Source of the DNA: Protofrankia sp963555925 | GTDB taxonomy: Bacteria > Actinomycetota > Actinomycetes > Frankiales > Frankiaceae | NCBI GenBank assembly: GCA_963555925.1 | Contig: CAUVXJ010000078.1 | Coordinates: forward strand, 30,092 to 94,091 | DNA: 64,000 nucleotides | Reading direction: 5' to 3' | Part shown: positions 1 through 8,482 of the stretch, piece by piece | Numbering within the stretch: the stretch's first letter is position 1 | Layout of the letters: the number at the start of each line of letters is the position of its first letter | The notes under the pieces: model-generated | What the model saw: only the letters and a program-made list of their open reading frames with translations | The model's database searches: none | What the model was told of the DNA's origin: nothing | Made by a program: the position numbers and the translations under genes

Positions 1-1
1 A

Positions 2-745
2 TTCACAGGCACACCTCACAGCATGCGCCCATGGGGCGAGTTCCTCGCGGAGGCCGGCCTGACAGTCTCCTGTCCGCTGCTGCCGGGCCACGGCACCCGC
101 TGGCAGGACATGAACGCCACAACCTGGCGGGACTGGTTCGGCGCGACGGACGCCGCGTTCAATCAACTCCGGGAACGGTGCGAGACCGTTTTCGTCATGG
201 GATTGTCCATGGGCGGAACGCTGGCCCTGCGTCTTGCGGAGGCACACGGTTCAGCCGTGGCCGGCGCGGTCACCGTCAACCCGAGCCTCGGCACCGACCG
301 GAAGATCTCAGCGATCGCCCCGCTACTCTCCCGGATCATACCCTGCACACCCGGAATCGGTAGCGACATCAAGGCTCGTGGTGTGCAGGAGATCGCCTAC
401 CAGCGCGTACCACTGCGGGCCTACGCGTCCCTGATCGACCTGTGGCGGGTGACGGTCCCGGACCTGGGACGCGTCGTGTGCCCCGTGCTGACCTTCCGCA
501 GCCGCATCGATCACGTCGTCGAAGCCTCGTCCGGACGGATCCTGCTGGCCGCAGCGACATCGTGCGAGATCTCCGAACGCGTCCTGGAGGACAGTTATCA
601 CGTGGCCACGCTGGACAACGACCGTCAAACGATCTTCGAGGAAAGCCTTGCGTTCGTCCGGACCCACGCCGTGCCTGACAGCCGAAGGCTGGGCGATCGT
701 GGTGCCGCCGTGCCCGGGGTTCCGCCCGGATCACTGTCGGGTTGA
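2..745 (+). CDS. alpha/beta hydrolase (carboxylesterase or S33 type), 5' end outside window
   Basis: Serine hydrolase that probably cleaves carboxylic or lipid esters in the cytoplasm. The nucleophile elbow GLSMGG is visible about 60 residues after the first internal Met. An Asp in SRIDHVV and a His in DSYHVATLDND complete a plausible Ser-Asp-His triad in the right order. An ATG lies at 23, but codons 2-22 encode FTGTPHS in frame, which continues the oxyanion loop typical of this family (HGFTGTPHS). The true start therefore lies before base 1 and only the N-terminus is missing. The substrate cannot be told from sequence. The next gene starts 3 bases after the stop, so the two are probably co-transcribed. 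Confidence 0.85.
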   Translation, partial: FTGTPHSMRPWGEFLAEAGLTVSCPLLPGHGTRWQDMNATTWRDWFGATDAAFNQLRERCETVFVMGLSMGGTLALRLAEAHGSAVAGAVTVNPSLGTDRKISAIAPLLSRIIPCTPGIGSDIKARGVQEIAYQRVPLRAYASLIDLWRVTVPDLGRVVCPVLTFRSRIDHVVEASSGRILLAAATSCEISERVLEDSYHVATLDNDRQTIFEESLAFVRTHAVPDSRRLGDRGAAVPGVPPGSLSG

Positions 746-748
746 ACC

Positions 749-1354
749 ATGGCTGACATGACTCCCGGCGATCGAAAAAGACACGATCATGGACCGGGCC
801 GGGATCGAGCACCCGGACATTCCTCGGATGACAGTTGCGCGGCCGAACGTTACGTGGACGAGCACGCTGCAGGCGAGGGATCCGCGGGTGCGGGATCTGC
901 TGATGAGAGATCTGTTGACGAGAGAGTTGTTGACGAGAGGGCTGCGGGCCGAGCGCAAGCCGGGGCCGACACCGCGGGCAGCGACGCGATGGAGTGGGAC
1001 GCGACGTTTGCCGCGTTGGTCGCCAGCCTGACCGACGAGGCGGATGCCAGCGGCTTCCACCAGGCAGCAGGCCCCCACCAGGAGCCGGACCCGTACGAAC
1101 CCTCTGACCATTACGAGCCACCACCGCCGCCGCCGCTACCGCGGATGCGTCCGGTCATCCGGTTGGCTCTGTGCTCCATCGTGCTCGGCGTCGGGGTCCT
1201 GGTCGCGCCGGTGGTAGCAGGAATCGAACAGGGTACGGGCTATGACATAGCCGGAGTCATGCTTGTGCTGGGCGGAGTCGTCACACTGGTAGCACAGATG
1301 GGGGATCGACCGCCCACCGATTCCGACCACGGCGACGACGGTGCGGTCCTCTAG
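749..1354 (+). CDS. hypothetical membrane protein with acidic N-terminus
   Basis: Not recognised as a named family. The first 130 residues are charged, low in complexity and rich in Asp, Glu, Ala and Gly, followed by a run of Pro. The last 70 residues contain two hydrophobic segments (RLALCSIVLGVGVLVAPVV and a second around AGVMLVLGGVVTLVA) and an acidic tail. This suggests a small two-span inner-membrane protein with a long cytoplasmic N-terminal region. It follows the hydrolase gene by 3 bases and is closed by a hairpin at its stop codon. Confidence 0.6.
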   Translation: MADMTPGDRKRHDHGPGRDRAPGHSSDDSCAAERYVDEHAAGEGSAGAGSADERSVDERVVDERAAGRAQAGADTAGSDAMEWDATFAALVASLTDEADASGFHQAAGPHQEPDPYEPSDHYEPPPPPPLPRMRPVIRLALCSIVLGVGVLVAPVVAGIEQGTGYDIAGVMLVLGGVVTLVAQMGDRPPTDSDHGDDGAVL

Positions 1355-1408
1355 GGGCTGTCCGATGGATATTGGTCGATACGGGCGATAATCCATCGGA
1401 CAGGCCCT
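1353..1408 (+). terminator. 18-bp inverted repeat at the end of the 749-1354 gene
   Basis: The arms 1353-1370 and 1391-1408 pair over 18 bp with one mismatch around a 20-base loop. No U-tract follows. It could terminate the upstream operon or act in the leader of the gene that starts at 1470. Confidence 0.5.
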
Positions 1409-1469
1409 AGTCCCGGATTCGGATGGACAGACCTCGGCGGCAAAGCCAGGTCATGGAAGGGGCGGCTGC

Positions 1470-2726
1470 GTGCGGTTCCACGAAACGGTAGAGATCCACG
1501 GTCACCTGATGGACACCGGTGTTCTCGCTCGGGTGCTCGACGATGTCCTCAGCTACGGAGGCGACTACGAGGTCGAGAGCATCGATCTCGGAAAGAGCCA
1601 CGACGACGAATCACACGCGAAGATCATTGTTGGTGCGAACTCGGCGAACCTGCTCGCCCGCATTCTCATGCGCATCCAGGTACACGGCGTCAACAGTGTG
1701 AGCCCGGGCGAGGCGGTGCTGCGGCCCGCCGACCGTGACGGCGTGTTCCCCGCGGACTTCTACGCGACCACCAACCTGGAGACCATGGTCCGCATCGGCA
1801 GCCAGTGGGTACCGGTGGAACATCCCGAGATGGACTGCGGCCTGATCGTCGCCGGTGGGAGGGTGCGGACCATCCCGGTGTCCGAGGTCCGGGCCGACGA
1901 CATGATTGTATGCGGCGTGGCCGGAGTGAAGGCCGTCCTGCCGGTCAGCGACCACTCGACGCGGATGTATGGAACCTTCCAGTCCCTGTCATCGTCAACG
2001 ACACCGATGTCACCACAACGCCAGGCACTTCTGGTCCGCACGATCGCCCGCCAGATCCGCGAGCTCAAGGCCGAGGGTTTCTCGGTGCTGTGGGTCACCG
2101 GGCCCGCGGTCGTCCAGGCCGGGGCCAGTCCCGCCATGGTCGCCCTGGTCGAGGCGGGCTATGTGGACGTGCTGTTCTCCGGAAACGCGTTCGCCACCCT
2201 CGACATAGAGGCAGCCCTCTACGGAGAGGCGATCGGCAACGAGTTGACCCGCGGGAATGCGGCCGAACGCGGTCACGAACAGCACATCCGGGCGATCAAC
2301 ACGATCCGGCGCGCCGGATCGATCACCACCGCGGTCGAGGACGGCATCCTCACGGGCGGGATCATGCATGCGATCGTCAAAGCCGACAAGAGGTTCGTCC
2401 TGGTCGGCTCGGTCCGCGATGACGGCCCGCTGCCAGACGTTCACACCGATGTACTGGCCGGGCAGCGCGCCATGCGCAAGGCCCTGCACGGGGTCGGATT
2501 CGCGATGATGATCGCCTCGATGCTGCACTCGGTGGCGACCGGTAACATTTTGCCAGCATCCATCCCAGTAGCCTGTGTGGACATCGACCCGAGCAACGTC
2601 GCCAAGTTGGTCGACCGCGGATTCGCCCAGGCTGTCGGTGTCGTCACCGACACCGGCCTGTTCCTGGAACAGCTGGCCCAGGAACTGGTCGCCGACTACC
2701 GTCCCGTTCCGGGGCGCGACCGTTGA
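1470..2726 (+). CDS. TIGR00300 / LOR-SDH domain protein, putative ornithine cyclodeaminase
   Basis: The 418-residue protein resembles the TIGR00300 family (conserved region of LOR/SDH bifunctional enzymes), which includes the archaeal alternative ornithine cyclodeaminase and the C-terminal part of cyanobacterial ArgZ/AgrE. The N-terminal third (HGHLMDTGVLARVLDDV, then SHAKIIVGA) is the LOR/SDH-type domain. The rest contains the conserved blocks LFSGNAFATLDIEAAL, DGILTGGIMHAIV and CVDIDPSNVAKL, expected in the dinucleotide-binding part. The start is GTG, with a purine-rich ribosome binding site (GGAAGGGG) just upstream. It stands alone between a hairpin and a convergent glucokinase gene. The family is fairly sure; the exact reaction is inferred. 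Confidence 0.7.
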   Translation: MRFHETVEIHGHLMDTGVLARVLDDVLSYGGDYEVESIDLGKSHDDESHAKIIVGANSANLLARILMRIQVHGVNSVSPGEAVLRPADRDGVFPADFYATTNLETMVRIGSQWVPVEHPEMDCGLIVAGGRVRTIPVSEVRADDMIVCGVAGVKAVLPVSDHSTRMYGTFQSLSSSTTPMSPQRQALLVRTIARQIRELKAEGFSVLWVTGPAVVQAGASPAMVALVEAGYVDVLFSGNAFATLDIEAALYGEAIGNELTRGNAAERGHEQHIRAINTIRRAGSITTAVEDGILTGGIMHAIVKADKRFVLVGSVRDDGPLPDVHTDVLAGQRAMRKALHGVGFAMMIASMLHSVATGNILPASIPVACVDIDPSNVAKLVDRGFAQAVGVVTDTGLFLEQLAQELVADYRPVPGRDR

Positions 2727-2822
2727 CGCCACCCGCCCGGATGGCCGGCGGCCTGGCCGGCGGCCGGCCCCGGCCCCGGCCGCGACCCCCGGGTCCGGGT
2801 CCGGGTCTGCGGCGACAAACGA

Positions 2823-3812
2823 TCAGGTTCGGGCCAGGTCGGCCGCGCCGATGATCCCAGCCGGTGGACCGAGCTCCGCCACGACGATTTCCGCCACGGG
2901 TCGGTGTTTGCGACCTGACAGATTGTTGTAAAACTCCACGCGGGCCGGGCCAAGCAAAAGATCGCCTGCTTCCGCCACGCCGCCACCGACGACAAAACGG
3001 CCCGGATCAAGGACGGTGGCAAGGCTGGCAAGCCCCCGACCCAGCCAGCTGCCGACCTCCTCGAAGCACTTCACCGCGAGAGGGTCACCCTCCCGGGCGA
3101 CCTCAGTGATCGTCGGACCGGTGAGACCCGCCATGTCGCCATCCGCCAACTCCAACATCCGCCGGCCGGCCGCGGGCGAAGCCAAGACCAACTCATGGGC
3201 GATGCGAAGCAGCGCGCGACCGCTCGCATACTGCTCGAAGCATCCTCTGTTCCCGCAGCCGCACGGCTGACCTCCGGGCACGATCTGCATGTGCCCGATC
3301 TCCGCACCGATCCCGAAATGTCCCCGGTGCAGCCTGCCGTCGAGCACGATCCCGCCACCGACCCCGGTTCCCACCGTGACGCACAACAGGTCGTCGTGAC
3401 CACGGCCGGCGCCGAACCGGTACTCCCCCCAGGCCATCGCGTTCGCGTCGTTCTCGACGACCACCGGCAGGCCGGTCCGGGCGCTCACCTCGTCCCGTAG
3501 CGGCTCGTTACGCCACGCGAGGTTCGGTGCGAACAGGACATGTGACCGTTCGCGGTCGATCCAACCGGCCGCTCCGATGCCGATCGCCTCCAGCGGCCGG
3601 GGTGCGACGGCGACCCGCAGTTCATCGACTGCCGCGGCAATCGAGTCGACCACCGCGGCCGGCTCCTTGGTGGGGGTCGGCCATCGGACCGACGCCAGAA
3701 TGGCCCCGGTCCCGTCGACGACGCCCGCGGCAACCTTGGTTCCGCCGACATCCACGCCGACCACCAGGCCGGACTCCGTGCGGTTCCGCCCCGACGTCGT
3801 TGCGGCAATCAT
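2823..3812 (-). CDS. glkA: ROK family glucokinase
   Basis: ATP-dependent glucose phosphorylation, the usual role of actinobacterial ROK kinases, which also take part in carbon catabolite control. The 329-residue protein shows the N-terminal phosphate-binding motif DVGGTKVAAGVVD, the catalytic ENDANA, the second phosphate loop VTVGTGVGGGI, the sugar-binding EIGHM and the zinc-binding ROK signature CGCGNRGCFEQYASG. The reading frame extends further upstream, but ATG 3812 is chosen because it overlaps the stop of the preceding gene as ATGA. It is the last gene of the minus-strand operon that begins with the SRPBCC gene. Confidence 0.92.
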   Translation of the reverse strand: MIAATTSGRNRTESGLVVGVDVGGTKVAAGVVDGTGAILASVRWPTPTKEPAAVVDSIAAAVDELRVAVAPRPLEAIGIGAAGWIDRERSHVLFAPNLAWRNEPLRDEVSARTGLPVVVENDANAMAWGEYRFGAGRGHDDLLCVTVGTGVGGGIVLDGRLHRGHFGIGAEIGHMQIVPGGQPCGCGNRGCFEQYASGRALLRIAHELVLASPAAGRRMLELADGDMAGLTGPTITEVAREGDPLAVKCFEEVGSWLGRGLASLATVLDPGRFVVGGGVAEAGDLLLGPARVEFYNNLSGRKHRPVAEIVVAELGPPAGIIGAADLART

Positions 3813-4354
3813 TCGACATCGATCCTCTGAACGCGCGACCGGGGCCGCGGTCGCTCGGTGGTGCCTGCCTGCTGGTCTGTCCCGTCGCGGCCGCCGGCGC
3901 CTTCGGTGACGTCCGAAGCGGGACCGGCGAGGGTCGCCCGTAGCGCCGCGGTGAGCGACGTCGCGGCGGCGAACAGATGCGCTGCCACCTCCGGACGGCC
4001 CGCGGCCAATATGGCGACAAGCCGACATACCGGACACATCTGGCACGCCACGATCGAAGCCCCACCAGACCGATTGTCCTGATGGCCGTCCGAAGAACCA
4101 TTATGAGCGTCAGGGCCACATCCGCTGCCCGCGACACGATCAAACAACGGTCCACCATCGAGCCCTGCCGCCCCTGCGTCAGGATCAGTGTCCACGCCGC
4201 CGGTACTACCGGTAGCGCCGCTACTGCCAGTACTGTCGGTAGCGCCGTGGCCATCAGTAGCGCCGTGCAACGCCGGGTCGACGAGCACGTCGCGCAGGGC
4301 AGCGGCCAACAAAACAGCTTCCCGTGCCAGCGGCCCGGCCATGTGACGGGTCAT
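3809..4354 (-). CDS. conserved actinobacterial hypothetical protein with CxxC motif
   Basis: This 181-residue protein has an N-terminal helical part, a low-complexity Gly/Asp/Thr/Ser stretch in the middle, then a conserved core around CQMCPVCRLVAILAAGRPEV and an amphipathic segment. CxxCxxC could bind a metal or a disulfide partner. The function is unknown. Start ATG 4354 gives an ATGA overlap with the ArsA-like gene, and its own stop overlaps the glucokinase start in the same way. The gene is thus translationally coupled on both sides, which argues that it is real. Confidence 0.7.
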   Translation of the reverse strand: MTRHMAGPLAREAVLLAAALRDVLVDPALHGATDGHGATDSTGSSGATGSTGGVDTDPDAGAAGLDGGPLFDRVAGSGCGPDAHNGSSDGHQDNRSGGASIVACQMCPVCRLVAILAAGRPEVAAHLFAAATSLTAALRATLAGPASDVTEGAGGRDGTDQQAGTTERPRPRSRVQRIDVE

Positions 4355-5580
4355 ACACGTACCCAAAGGTCAGGATTAGGTACAAAGGAGACTATCAGGC
4401 GATCGTCTCGCAGTGCCGCTCCGCGCACGTCGCACCGACGCAGCGCTGAGGGCAGAGTGAACAGCCGCCGCTGCGATCCGACGGACACCATCAGCTCGTC
4501 ATCCCCTATCCGGGCAAGATTGATCTCGGATCGATCCACAAACGGCAGACCCAGCGAGAGCGCGAAACCGTCACCTGCACGCTCGACGCGCAGCGGTCCG
4601 CTGGCTGCCGGTCCGCCGTCGGTCGGTCCGCCAGTCCCGAGAACTGCCACCGGGTCCAGGCCCGGGTATGCGGCCGCCGCGAAGGCCGCCAGCTCCTCCA
4701 GGCCGATCGGCTCACCAGCCCGGTAGGCGGCGCGAAGGACCGGGATCGGCGCGAAGGACATCTCGACGTCCAGCAGCTGCTCGCGGTGGACGGCCACCCA
4801 ACCCGCCCGCCAGGCGTCGGCACCGGCCTGGGTGTGCACCCGGTTGGCCACCACCGCATCCACGCCGAAGCCGTGCAACGCCAGCGCCGTCAACGCTGCG
4901 CGGGTCTGGCCCACCACCACGCTCTCCGGCGTGAGGACAAGCCGGACGCTTGATCGCGATGGGTCCGAGAGAACCTCCCGAACCTCGTTCATGATCTCTC
5001 GCAGGCGTACGGCAGCCTCGGTCAGCGGTTCCGTGACAGCGCCCGCCACGTCACCACGCCCGAGCAGGCGGGGACCGGGTCGCAACAGGCGGGCAACCCG
5101 GCGGTCAGCCGGGACCATCCTGCGCAGATACCACGACAGGGTCTCGGGCAGCGTCAGCAGCCGCAGCAGCTGCGCGACGGGGCCGGTGTCAACCACGACA
5201 ACCTCGTAGTCCCCTGACCTGATCTGGTCAAGCAGATGCAGCAGAGTGAGCACCTCCGCGGCGCCGGGCAGCACCATCAGCTCACCGACATCGATCGGTT
5301 CGGTTCCCGTCACCTCCCAGAGTCGCCCGAAGTAACCGCGAAGAACCTGCCACTGCTCCTCGAACGCCCGCTGGACGTCCACCTGCTGCGCGAACAGGCC
5401 GGACTCGATCTCAACGGGAACGTCGGCCAGTGGATGGTCGAGGACAGCCGCGAGACCTCGCGCCGGATCCGCCGACAGCACCAGGGTCCGGCTGCCGCGC
5501 TGAGCCGCCAGCGTTGCCGTTGCGGCGGCGACCGTGGTCGTCCCGACGCCCCCCTTGCCGGAAAAGAGCACGCATCGCAC
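4351..5580 (-). CDS. ArsA/GET3-like ATPase
   Basis: Member of the ArsA/Get3 branch of the SIMIBI P-loop ATPases, 409 residues. The deviant Walker A motif GKGGVGTTT lies at residues 8-16, followed by LVLSADPARGL (switch I-like, DPA) and VVVVDTGP (Walker B / switch II region). There is no second ATPase half, so it is a single-domain form that would act as a dimer. In actinobacteria such proteins sit beside SRPBCC proteins and are not arsenite pumps; their cargo is not established. The start is GTG, 6 bases after the SRPBCC stop. A C-terminal alpha-crystallin-like extension may be present, judging from LPFVDRSEINLARIGDDEL. Confidence 0.85.
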   Translation of the reverse strand: MRCVLFSGKGGVGTTTVAAATATLAAQRGSRTLVLSADPARGLAAVLDHPLADVPVEIESGLFAQQVDVQRAFEEQWQVLRGYFGRLWEVTGTEPIDVGELMVLPGAAEVLTLLHLLDQIRSGDYEVVVVDTGPVAQLLRLLTLPETLSWYLRRMVPADRRVARLLRPGPRLLGRGDVAGAVTEPLTEAAVRLREIMNEVREVLSDPSRSSVRLVLTPESVVVGQTRAALTALALHGFGVDAVVANRVHTQAGADAWRAGWVAVHREQLLDVEMSFAPIPVLRAAYRAGEPIGLEELAAFAAAAYPGLDPVAVLGTGGPTDGGPAASGPLRVERAGDGFALSLGLPFVDRSEINLARIGDDELMVSVGSQRRLFTLPSALRRCDVRGAALRDDRLIVSFVPNPDLWVRV

Positions 5581-5586
5581 GCGCTG

Positions 5587-6021
5587 TCAGCTCTCGAGGT
5601 ATTTTTTGAGATCTTTCAGCGCAGCGTCGACCACGCCGTTTTGGACCTTGCGCCGGAGTAGTCCGGGGATTTTGATCTTAAGTTCGACAGTCAGGTCGTA
5701 TACGACCTCGGTCCTGCCATCGCCGAGATCGCGCAGAGCGTAGCCGCCGTCCTGAGAGATCATGTTTTGTCCCTCAACGAGGGTCCAGCGCACCGACTCG
5801 CAACCCGACCAGGTGTACTCGATGGCGAAGTCTTCCTTCGCCACCATTGCATTGATCAGAAAACGGGCCTGGTGCGGGCGACCGTCCGGTCCGACCGCGA
5901 CGACCTCGGATCGTTCCACCGGCCCTGACCAGGTCGGATACGCAGCAATATCGGCGATTGCGGCCATCACCGCCGCCGGCTCAGCATTGATCGTAAGGGT
6001 GGCTCGGGCTTGATCCGCCAT
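5587..6021 (-). CDS. SRPBCC / polyketide cyclase-like lipid-binding protein
   Basis: START-like SRPBCC fold of about 144 residues, with the family pattern: N-terminal strand and short helix (AVMAAIADIAAYPTWSG), central curved sheet, and a long C-terminal helix ending in LKDLKKYLES. Such proteins bind hydrophobic ligands. It is first in the operon with the ArsA-like ATPase, a pairing common in Actinobacteria, so it may supply or receive the ATPase cargo. Start ATG 6021 is preferred over the upstream in-frame Met. Confidence 0.8.
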   Translation of the reverse strand: MADQARATLTINAEPAAVMAAIADIAAYPTWSGPVERSEVVAVGPDGRPHQARFLINAMVAKEDFAIEYTWSGCESVRWTLVEGQNMISQDGGYALRDLGDGRTEVVYDLTVELKIKIPGLLRRKVQNGVVDAALKDLKKYLES

Positions 6022-6065
6022 CGGTGACAGTGCCTCCACAAACTACCCGGGCATACCCGGCGTCG

Positions 6066-6095
6066 CTGACATACCGGTTGCCTGACATACCGGTT
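6066..6095. repeat. two direct repeats upstream of the SRPBCC-ArsA operon
   Basis: CTGACATACCGGTT occurs at 6066-6079 and 6082-6095, a 16-base periodicity, about 45-75 bases upstream of the SRPBCC start codon on the minus strand. The spacing and position would suit a direct-repeat operator or upstream promoter element. No regulator is identifiable. Confidence 0.4.
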
Positions 6096-6241
6096 CTCCA
6101 GGTTCCTCGGAGTCTCCCGGAGCCCGGGAACCCCGCCGAGGGAAGGGCCATGATCGCATAGCCTTCCGCCCGCTGGAGGCCAGGATAATCATCGTGACCG
6201 GTCGTCGAGGCTACCGGATGGCCCGCAGGCTCATACGACCC

Positions 6242-7009
6242 CTACCACTCCAGCACGAACGGCGTCCCCCGGGCGTTGAAATGTCCAACGTTCACGCACC
6301 GCGTTCGTCCGATCTCGAGAACCTCCCGGTATGGCTGGTGGACATGCCCGAACAGCACATACCGGGGCTGGATCTCGTGGATGGCCTCCAGCACCGCCAC
6401 GCTGCCCCGTTCGTAACGCCGAGCGACCGTGTCGTACACGAGTTCGGGCAGATGTGGTGGAATGTGGCAGCACAGTACATCCACCACCCCGAGGGCGGCG
6501 ACCTTCGCGGCATAGACGTCATCGTCGATCTCGTAAGGGGTGCGCATCGGAGTACGCAGACCCCCGCCCACGAACCCGAAACGCAGCCCGCCGATCTCGG
6601 TAGTCTGGCCGTCCAGGAGCGTAACGCCGTCGCGCAGGTAGTCCTGATAGAGGTGCGGAAGATCCACATTGCCGTAGGTCAGAAAGGTCGGCGTCGGAAA
6701 CGCATCGAACATCTGTTCGTACTGCGCGCGGATCGCCCCTTCGATGACCTCCTGACGGTTGTCACCCAACGTCGCCCACAGACCACGAGACCATTCCCGA
6801 GCCTCGTCGAAACGCTGCTCGGTCCGTAACTGAATCATTCGGCCAACCGCCGTCGGACCGAACAGGTTCCCCATTATCCCACGACCATGATCGCGGTAGT
6901 CCACGTAGAGAATGAGATCGCCCAGGCAGATGAAGGCGTCGGCACCCTTCCCCGCGGCGGCAAGTGCGTCGGCACGCCCATGGACGTCACTGACGACGTG
7001 GACCCTCAT
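6242..7009 (-). CDS. calcineurin-like metallophosphoesterase
   Basis: Binuclear-metal phosphoesterase of 255 residues. The metal-site motifs appear in the right order: DVHG near the N-terminus, GDL, a GNVD block (equivalent to GNHD), a lone His in CCHIPPH and the final GHVHQ. A helical insert between GDL and GNVD (about residues 35-95) is larger than in the minimal fold. The substrate cannot be predicted. Downstream is the SRPBCC operon on the same strand. Upstream the next ancestral gene was probably the mannosyltransferase, now 3.3 kb away because of the islet. Confidence 0.88.
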   Translation of the reverse strand: MRVHVVSDVHGRADALAAAGKGADAFICLGDLILYVDYRDHGRGIMGNLFGPTAVGRMIQLRTEQRFDEAREWSRGLWATLGDNRQEVIEGAIRAQYEQMFDAFPTPTFLTYGNVDLPHLYQDYLRDGVTLLDGQTTEIGGLRFGFVGGGLRTPMRTPYEIDDDVYAAKVAALGVVDVLCCHIPPHLPELVYDTVARRYERGSVAVLEAIHEIQPRYVLFGHVHQPYREVLEIGRTRCVNVGHFNARGTPFVLEW

Positions 7010-7055
7010 GTCCGGTCAGTCTAGTCGACCAAAGACCGCGCGATCATGGCTCCTT

Positions 7056-7124
7056 CATGGCTCCTTTCGCGCGGCCGGCGGCCTCAGGGGGACGCGATCA
7101 GGTCATGCAGCCTAGCCGCGAGGA
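7056..7124. repeat. duplicated 3' end of the mannosyltransferase gene (att-like copy 1)
   Basis: These 69 bases match 10346-10414 at 64 positions, in the same orientation. A 30-base perfect core runs 7084-7113 against 10374-10403. The core carries the stop codon and the last nine or ten codons (encoding ARLHDLIASP) of the intact gene at 10374-11498. The copy here has no gene body attached. Confidence 0.85.
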
Positions 7125-7360
7125 ACCGCGCGAACTCCACGCCTTGCGGGCTGTAGCCAGCTCCCCGCGTTGCCCGGTGTAGTGGGTGGCCGGCAATGTC
7201 ACGGACCTGCGGGCCCATAGGCGAACCTCTGCACGAGCCCTCCGAGGGGATGTGGTCTGCGCGTCGCGGGGTTGGGGCACGCACCTCGCCTCGTTGTCGT
7301 CGGTCGACACCCGACACCTCCGGTGCCTCGCGATCTACGCACCCCAGCCCCGCTCCTTGA
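7125..7360. other. intergenic DNA inside the islet, no gene recognised
   Basis: A minus-strand frame runs through this stretch into the duplicated mannosyltransferase tail, but it has no family resemblance and no ribosome binding site. I see no supported gene here. Confidence 0.5.
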
Positions 7361-7388
7361 CCCACGCCCCTATTGTCGGGCGCTCTAA
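7361..7388 (+). repeat. dispersed intergenic repeat, copy 1
   Basis: Copy of the repeat with consensus CCACGCCCCTRTTGCCGGGCGCTC, here CCCACGCCCCTATTGTCGGG followed by CGCTCTAA. It lies just beyond the stop of the SMI1/KNR4 gene. Confidence 0.7.
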
Positions 7389-7389
7389 A

Positions 7390-7902
7390 TTACCCGGCGA
7401 CCCGCTCCCAGTACTTATTGCCGAGAGCGTTCAGGTACCGGCCCAGGAAATCGGCAAGATCGACAGCAACCGCATACCAATCCGGCCGATCATCGAGCGG
7501 CAGGGCAACCAGCACACCGCCACGTTCGGCCTCAGACGGCGCGAGGACAAGAAGTTCCTGGTCGCCGAGAAACTCCCCGATCACTACGTCATCGGCTCGG
7601 TAGGCACTTGGACGCTGGGTTCGTTCCTCGACCGTCCTCTGCGCGGCAGCCGCGGGAGAGAGCAGTACAAGACCCCACTGGCCGTAGTCGACGTCTTCGA
7701 ACAAGCGGGACTGGCGGCCGGTCGACCACACCTCCACCAGCTCTTCCGGCAACTCACCAGCAGGCCACGCCAGAGCGATCTCCGTTTCGATCGCCGGCTT
7801 GTCGAAGGAGCACGCCAGCCTGAACGGATTGTCACCCAGCCCATCGCGGGGATCGGTATAGGCACGGAAGGCATTCAGCGCCTGGGCGACGTCAGCCGGC
7901 AT
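7390..7902 (-). CDS. SMI1/KNR4 (SUKH) family immunity protein
   Basis: The 170-residue protein has the layout of SUKH superfamily immunity proteins. It has an N-terminal LPEELVEVW helix, a central VVIGEFLGDQELLVLAPSE block that matches the family pattern of a Gly-Asp turn before a hydrophobic strand, and a C-terminal helix (LADFLGRYLNAL). These proteins neutralise nuclease toxins delivered by contact-dependent or secretion systems. It overlaps the upstream HNH toxin remnant by 11 bases, the usual toxin-then-immunity order. The family call rests on pattern and context; the toxin partner is broken, so this copy may now act as an orphan immunity gene. Confidence 0.7.
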   Translation of the reverse strand: MPADVAQALNAFRAYTDPRDGLGDNPFRLACSFDKPAIETEIALAWPAGELPEELVEVWSTGRQSRLFEDVDYGQWGLVLLSPAAAAQRTVEERTQRPSAYRADDVVIGEFLGDQELLVLAPSEAERGGVLVALPLDDRPDWYAVAVDLADFLGRYLNALGNKYWERVAG

Positions 7903-8338
7903 AACTCATCCACCACGGATTGAACTCTTGCCGATGCACCGCACGTAATACTGGCACGAGGTTGTTGAAGTCGTTCGTCCCGCCGTACTCACGCGGAACG
8001 ATGTAATGGATGTCATACTTCGACCATCCACCTTCCAGCGTTGAGTGTCCCTGATCGTACTACTCCTTGATATACGCCCTGCAGGCTGCATTCACGACGT
8101 CGGGCGCTGTTTCTGCGGCGGTCGTTCGGGTAGCAGCGCCCTGTTCGGCGGTGCCGGTGCCGGCGCAGGTGATGGTGCTCAGGTCCTTCGGCCGAGGCCC
8201 GGGAAGATTACGGGCAAGCCAGGCGGCGGCCACCTGCGCCTGGCTCGCCACAGCCCCGGTCCCGGTCCGGGGGGCAGCTCTGCCCGCGAGGCTGCCGGCA
8301 CCAGCCGAGAGCAGACCACCGGCCGAAGACCAGACCAC
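7892..8338 (-). pseudogene. HNH nuclease toxin C-terminus with an in-frame TAG
   Basis: Reading on the minus strand, 8338-8060 encodes 92 residues ending AACRAYIKE and a TAG. The same frame continues with 55 codons to a TGA at 7892-7894. That second part contains YDIHYIVPREYGGTND, FNNLVPVLRAVHRQEFNPWW and MSYAG, which is the typical C-terminal HNH nuclease tip of polymorphic toxins. A TGA also closes the frame shortly upstream of 8338, so no secretion or repeat domain remains. A Gln codon (CAG) changed to TAG would explain the break. The final codons overlap the immunity gene. I call it a decayed toxin tip; a sequencing error at the TAG is possible. Confidence 0.7.
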
Positions 8339-8482
8339 CGGCCGCGCCGGTCATCCTCCGACGATCCACCACCGTTACTTGCCGGGCATTACGGGCAATG
8401 AGGTTGACGACGTGGACGGCTGGTGTAGGAGAGTGGGAGCTGTTCACCTCTGAGCAGCGCCCCGACCTGATGAGATAGATCA

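Noticed and set aside
7084..7365. Minus-strand frame ending in the mannosyltransferase tail
   Set aside because: Only the last dozen or so residues are related to the real protein, through the duplicated repeat; the rest has no resemblance.
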